A stretch of DNA of 6,067 nucleotides, taken from assembly GCA_036274635.1 (NCBI GenBank), contig DASUFI010000155.1, forward strand, positions 1 through 6,067, written 5' to 3'. Both the position numbers and the translations under genes were made by a program. Source of the DNA: DASUFI01 sp036274635 (GTDB lineage Bacteria; Planctomycetota; B15-G4). This document shows, piece by piece, positions 4,512 to 6,067 of this stretch. Each line of letters begins with the position of its first letter. Position 1 is the first letter of the stretch. The notes under the pieces are model-generated. The model saw nothing but the letters and a program-made list of their open reading frames with translations, made no database searches and was not told the DNA's origin.

Positions 4512-6067
4512 TCAGGGGTTTTCGGGTTCCGATTCCGGTTCCGCGGGCGGCTTCGGCTTGGCCGGCGCCGGCGCGGGCACCGCGGCGTTGATGCGGTTGA
4601 GCGCTTCGCGCGCCGCCTCGCGCACGTCCCGCGAGTTGTCGGTGAGCGCCTCGATGATCAGTGGCAGCTGCTCGGCGGCCTGCAGCACGCCAAGAGCGCG
4701 CACCGCCTCGGCGCGGACGTCCTCCGGGCCCTTCTTGTCTGCGACGGTGCCAGCGAGCTTCACGATGGCCGCGTCGCGCGTGGCGCCCGACGCCGAGCGC
4801 CGCTGCCATGCGGCGAGCGCGTCGCGGTAGCGGCCAATGGCCTCGACGGCCTCGAGTGCGTTGGTACGCACTTTACTGCTGGGCGAGTTGGCCGCGGCAT
4901 CGAGCAGGACGGCGGCGGCCTCATCATTCATGTAACCCTGCAGGGCATTGATGGCGGACGCGGAGAGTGCGGGACCGTCGCCGCTGTACCACGTCGGATC
5001 GAGGCATTCGCGCAGCAGGTCCAGGAACCGCGGGTCGCGCAGGCGCCCCATGGCGGTGACGGCGGATTCGCCGTAGCCCATCGGGCTGTGCAGTGCGCGC
5101 CGCATCAAGTCCTCGCTGGCCAGCCCGGATGTGCGACCGACGAGCGCGATCGCAGACTGCACGCAGGGAAGCGTGGAACGGCTTCCCCCGTCGAGCCACC
5201 GGTCGAGGATCAGCGGAGCGACCTCGGTCGCTTGGGGCGAGTTGATGTTGAACTCGCCCGCAACCGTCAGTGCCAAGTCGTCGCGCAACGCCACGCCTCG
5301 CAGGACGTCTCGGATCACGGCATTTCGCTGCTCCGGCGGAACGTTCTTGATCGCGATGGCCACGAGCCAGTTGTCCTGCTGGACGTAGGCCGTGCCCTCC
5401 CGCAGCGACGGATCTGACAGCAGCGTCAGCAGGCGCGCGCAGCGCGCGGGAGTCGGGTCGTGCAGCGTGATCGCGCACGCGTAGATCCGGTCTGCGAGCG
5501 GTTGGGACGCATCGGCGACGAATGGGTCGAGCGCCGCCGGCACGGACGAGTCGACCATCTGGCTGATCGCCGCATTCGCCAACGACGACAGCAGCAGCGG
5601 CGAGATGCGCTGAAGCAGCGGAACAAGTCGCGCCATGTCGGCGCCGGGAAGCGTCACCCAGTCCTTGATGAACGAGTCCTCCCGCACGGTGGGCTCTCCC
5701 GTGCGACCCTTGCTGATCATCGACTCGCCAAGGACCGATATCAGCCGCTCATCAGCCGTCCGCAGAAGGATGCCAGTCACTTCGGCCCGCGCAGCAGGGA
5801 CTCGCACGAGTCCTTGCGGCAGCCACTGCAGTGGTGCGGCCGAGTTCTCGAGGCGCGCCCTCACGACGGCAATGAGCCCGACCGTGCCCGCCGTCCAGTC
5901 CGTGTGCTGCAGGCGATCATCGACCGCGGCCGTCACCTGCTGCACGCTGTCCCTGGACAGCGTGGAGAGGATTTCGGCCTGGAGACTGGCGTCGCTGATC
6001 TTCACCGCGACCAGGGCCTTGCGGACCAACGCGTCATTGTCGGCGGCCAGGCGGCGGTACACGTCGG
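4512..6067 (-). CDS. HEAT-repeat protein, N-terminus cut by the right edge
   Basis: The frame is open to the right edge, so the GTG at 6060-6062 is probably internal. Residues are counted from it (516 visible). The C-terminal third is built of about 35-residue helical pairs typical of HEAT or PBS-lyase-type repeats: about 329-356 (ESAVTAMGRLRDPRFLDLL), 365-392 (SASAINALQGYMNDEAAAV), 397-422 (KVRTNALEAVEAIGRY), then two more ending with DVRAEAVRALGVL (448-460) and DVREAAREALNRI (479-491). The first 320 residues are also mostly helical with Leu/Ala-rich spacing and may be diverged repeats. A tail of about 23 residues (494-516) is rich in Pro, Ala, Glu and Lys, probably disordered. There is no catalytic motif, so a scaffold or protein-binding role is likely. 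Any signal peptide would be outside the window. Codon use is visibly less GC-extreme than in the neighbouring genes. Its stop faces the Rieske stop across 12 bases. Confidence 0.75.
   Translation of the reverse strand, partial: DVYRRLAADNDALVRKALVAVKISDASLQAEILSTLSRDSVQQVTAAVDDRLQHTDWTAGTVGLIAVVRARLENSAAPLQWLPQGLVRVPAARAEVTGILLRTADERLISVLGESMISKGRTGEPTVREDSFIKDWVTLPGADMARLVPLLQRISPLLLSSLANAAISQMVDSSVPAALDPFVADASQPLADRIYACAITLHDPTPARCARLLTLLSDPSLREGTAYVQQDNWLVAIAIKNVPPEQRNAVIRDVLRGVALRDDLALTVAGEFNINSPQATEVAPLILDRWLDGGSRSTLPCVQSAIALVGRTSGLASEDLMRRALHSPMGYGESAVTAMGRLRDPRFLDLLRECLDPTWYSGDGPALSASAINALQGYMNDEAAAVLLDAAANSPSSKVRTNALEAVEAIGRYRDALAAWQRRSASGATRDAAIVKLAGTVADKKGPEDVRAEAVRALGVLQAAEQLPLIIEALTDNSRDVREAAREALNRINAAVPAPAPAKPKPPAEPESEPENP

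Noticed and set aside
4497..4530. Terminator between the convergent Rieske and HEAT genes (CCTGCTCAGG followed by GGTTTT)
   Set aside because: The stem is only 4 base pairs with a 2-base loop, too weak to support, and the T-run is inside the HEAT gene's coding tail.
3677..4591. Alternative plus-strand frame over the Rieske gene, and its antisense frame at 3375-4175
   Set aside because: Both lack motifs, while the Rieske frame has a complete set of metal ligands.

Overview
The window is very GC-rich bacterial chromosomal DNA. Its codons carry G or C at nearly every third position and the genes are tightly packed. The recognisable proteins are HtpX, a short ribosome-hibernation factor, a type II beta-carbonic anhydrase and a Rieske oxygenase. 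Together they suggest a high-GC proteobacterium, most plausibly beta (Burkholderiales-like) or a high-GC gammaproteobacterium. That placement is an impression from protein families, not a phylogenetic result.

Layout, left to right. (1) The 3' part of a + strand transglutaminase-like cysteine-protease-fold gene, cut by the left edge, ends at 985. (2) A gene-free stretch, 986-1432, holds the most unusual DNA in the window: a near-perfect long inverted repeat (1240-1277 with 1317-1354), smaller palindromes and GCGAAGC-type repeated words. (3) A + strand pair, htpX (1433-2287) and a short HPF/RaiA gene (2293-2652), is separated by 5 bases and is almost certainly one operon. (4) A - strand beta-carbonic anhydrase gene (2668-3378) converges on it with a 15-base gap that lies inside a small stem-loop. 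(5) A + strand Rieske oxygenase alpha-subunit gene (3390-4499) diverges from the carbonic anhydrase gene with only 11 bases between the two ATG codons. (6) A - strand HEAT-repeat protein (4512 to the right edge) converges on the Rieske gene with 12 bases between stops. It is cut by the right edge.

How the genes relate. HtpX (inner-membrane protein quality control) and HPF (ribosome hibernation) form a plausible stress-response pair. Carbonic anhydrase is housekeeping CO2/bicarbonate balance. The Rieske enzyme has a glutamate where most ring hydroxylases have the bridging aspartate, as in choline- and carnitine-type monooxygenases, so it is more likely to act on a quaternary amine or similar small molecule than on an aromatic ring. 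No reductase partner is present. I see no mobile-element genes, CRISPR array, RNA gene, or recognisable defence or biosynthetic system. The candidate for something undescribed is the long hairpin upstream of htpX.
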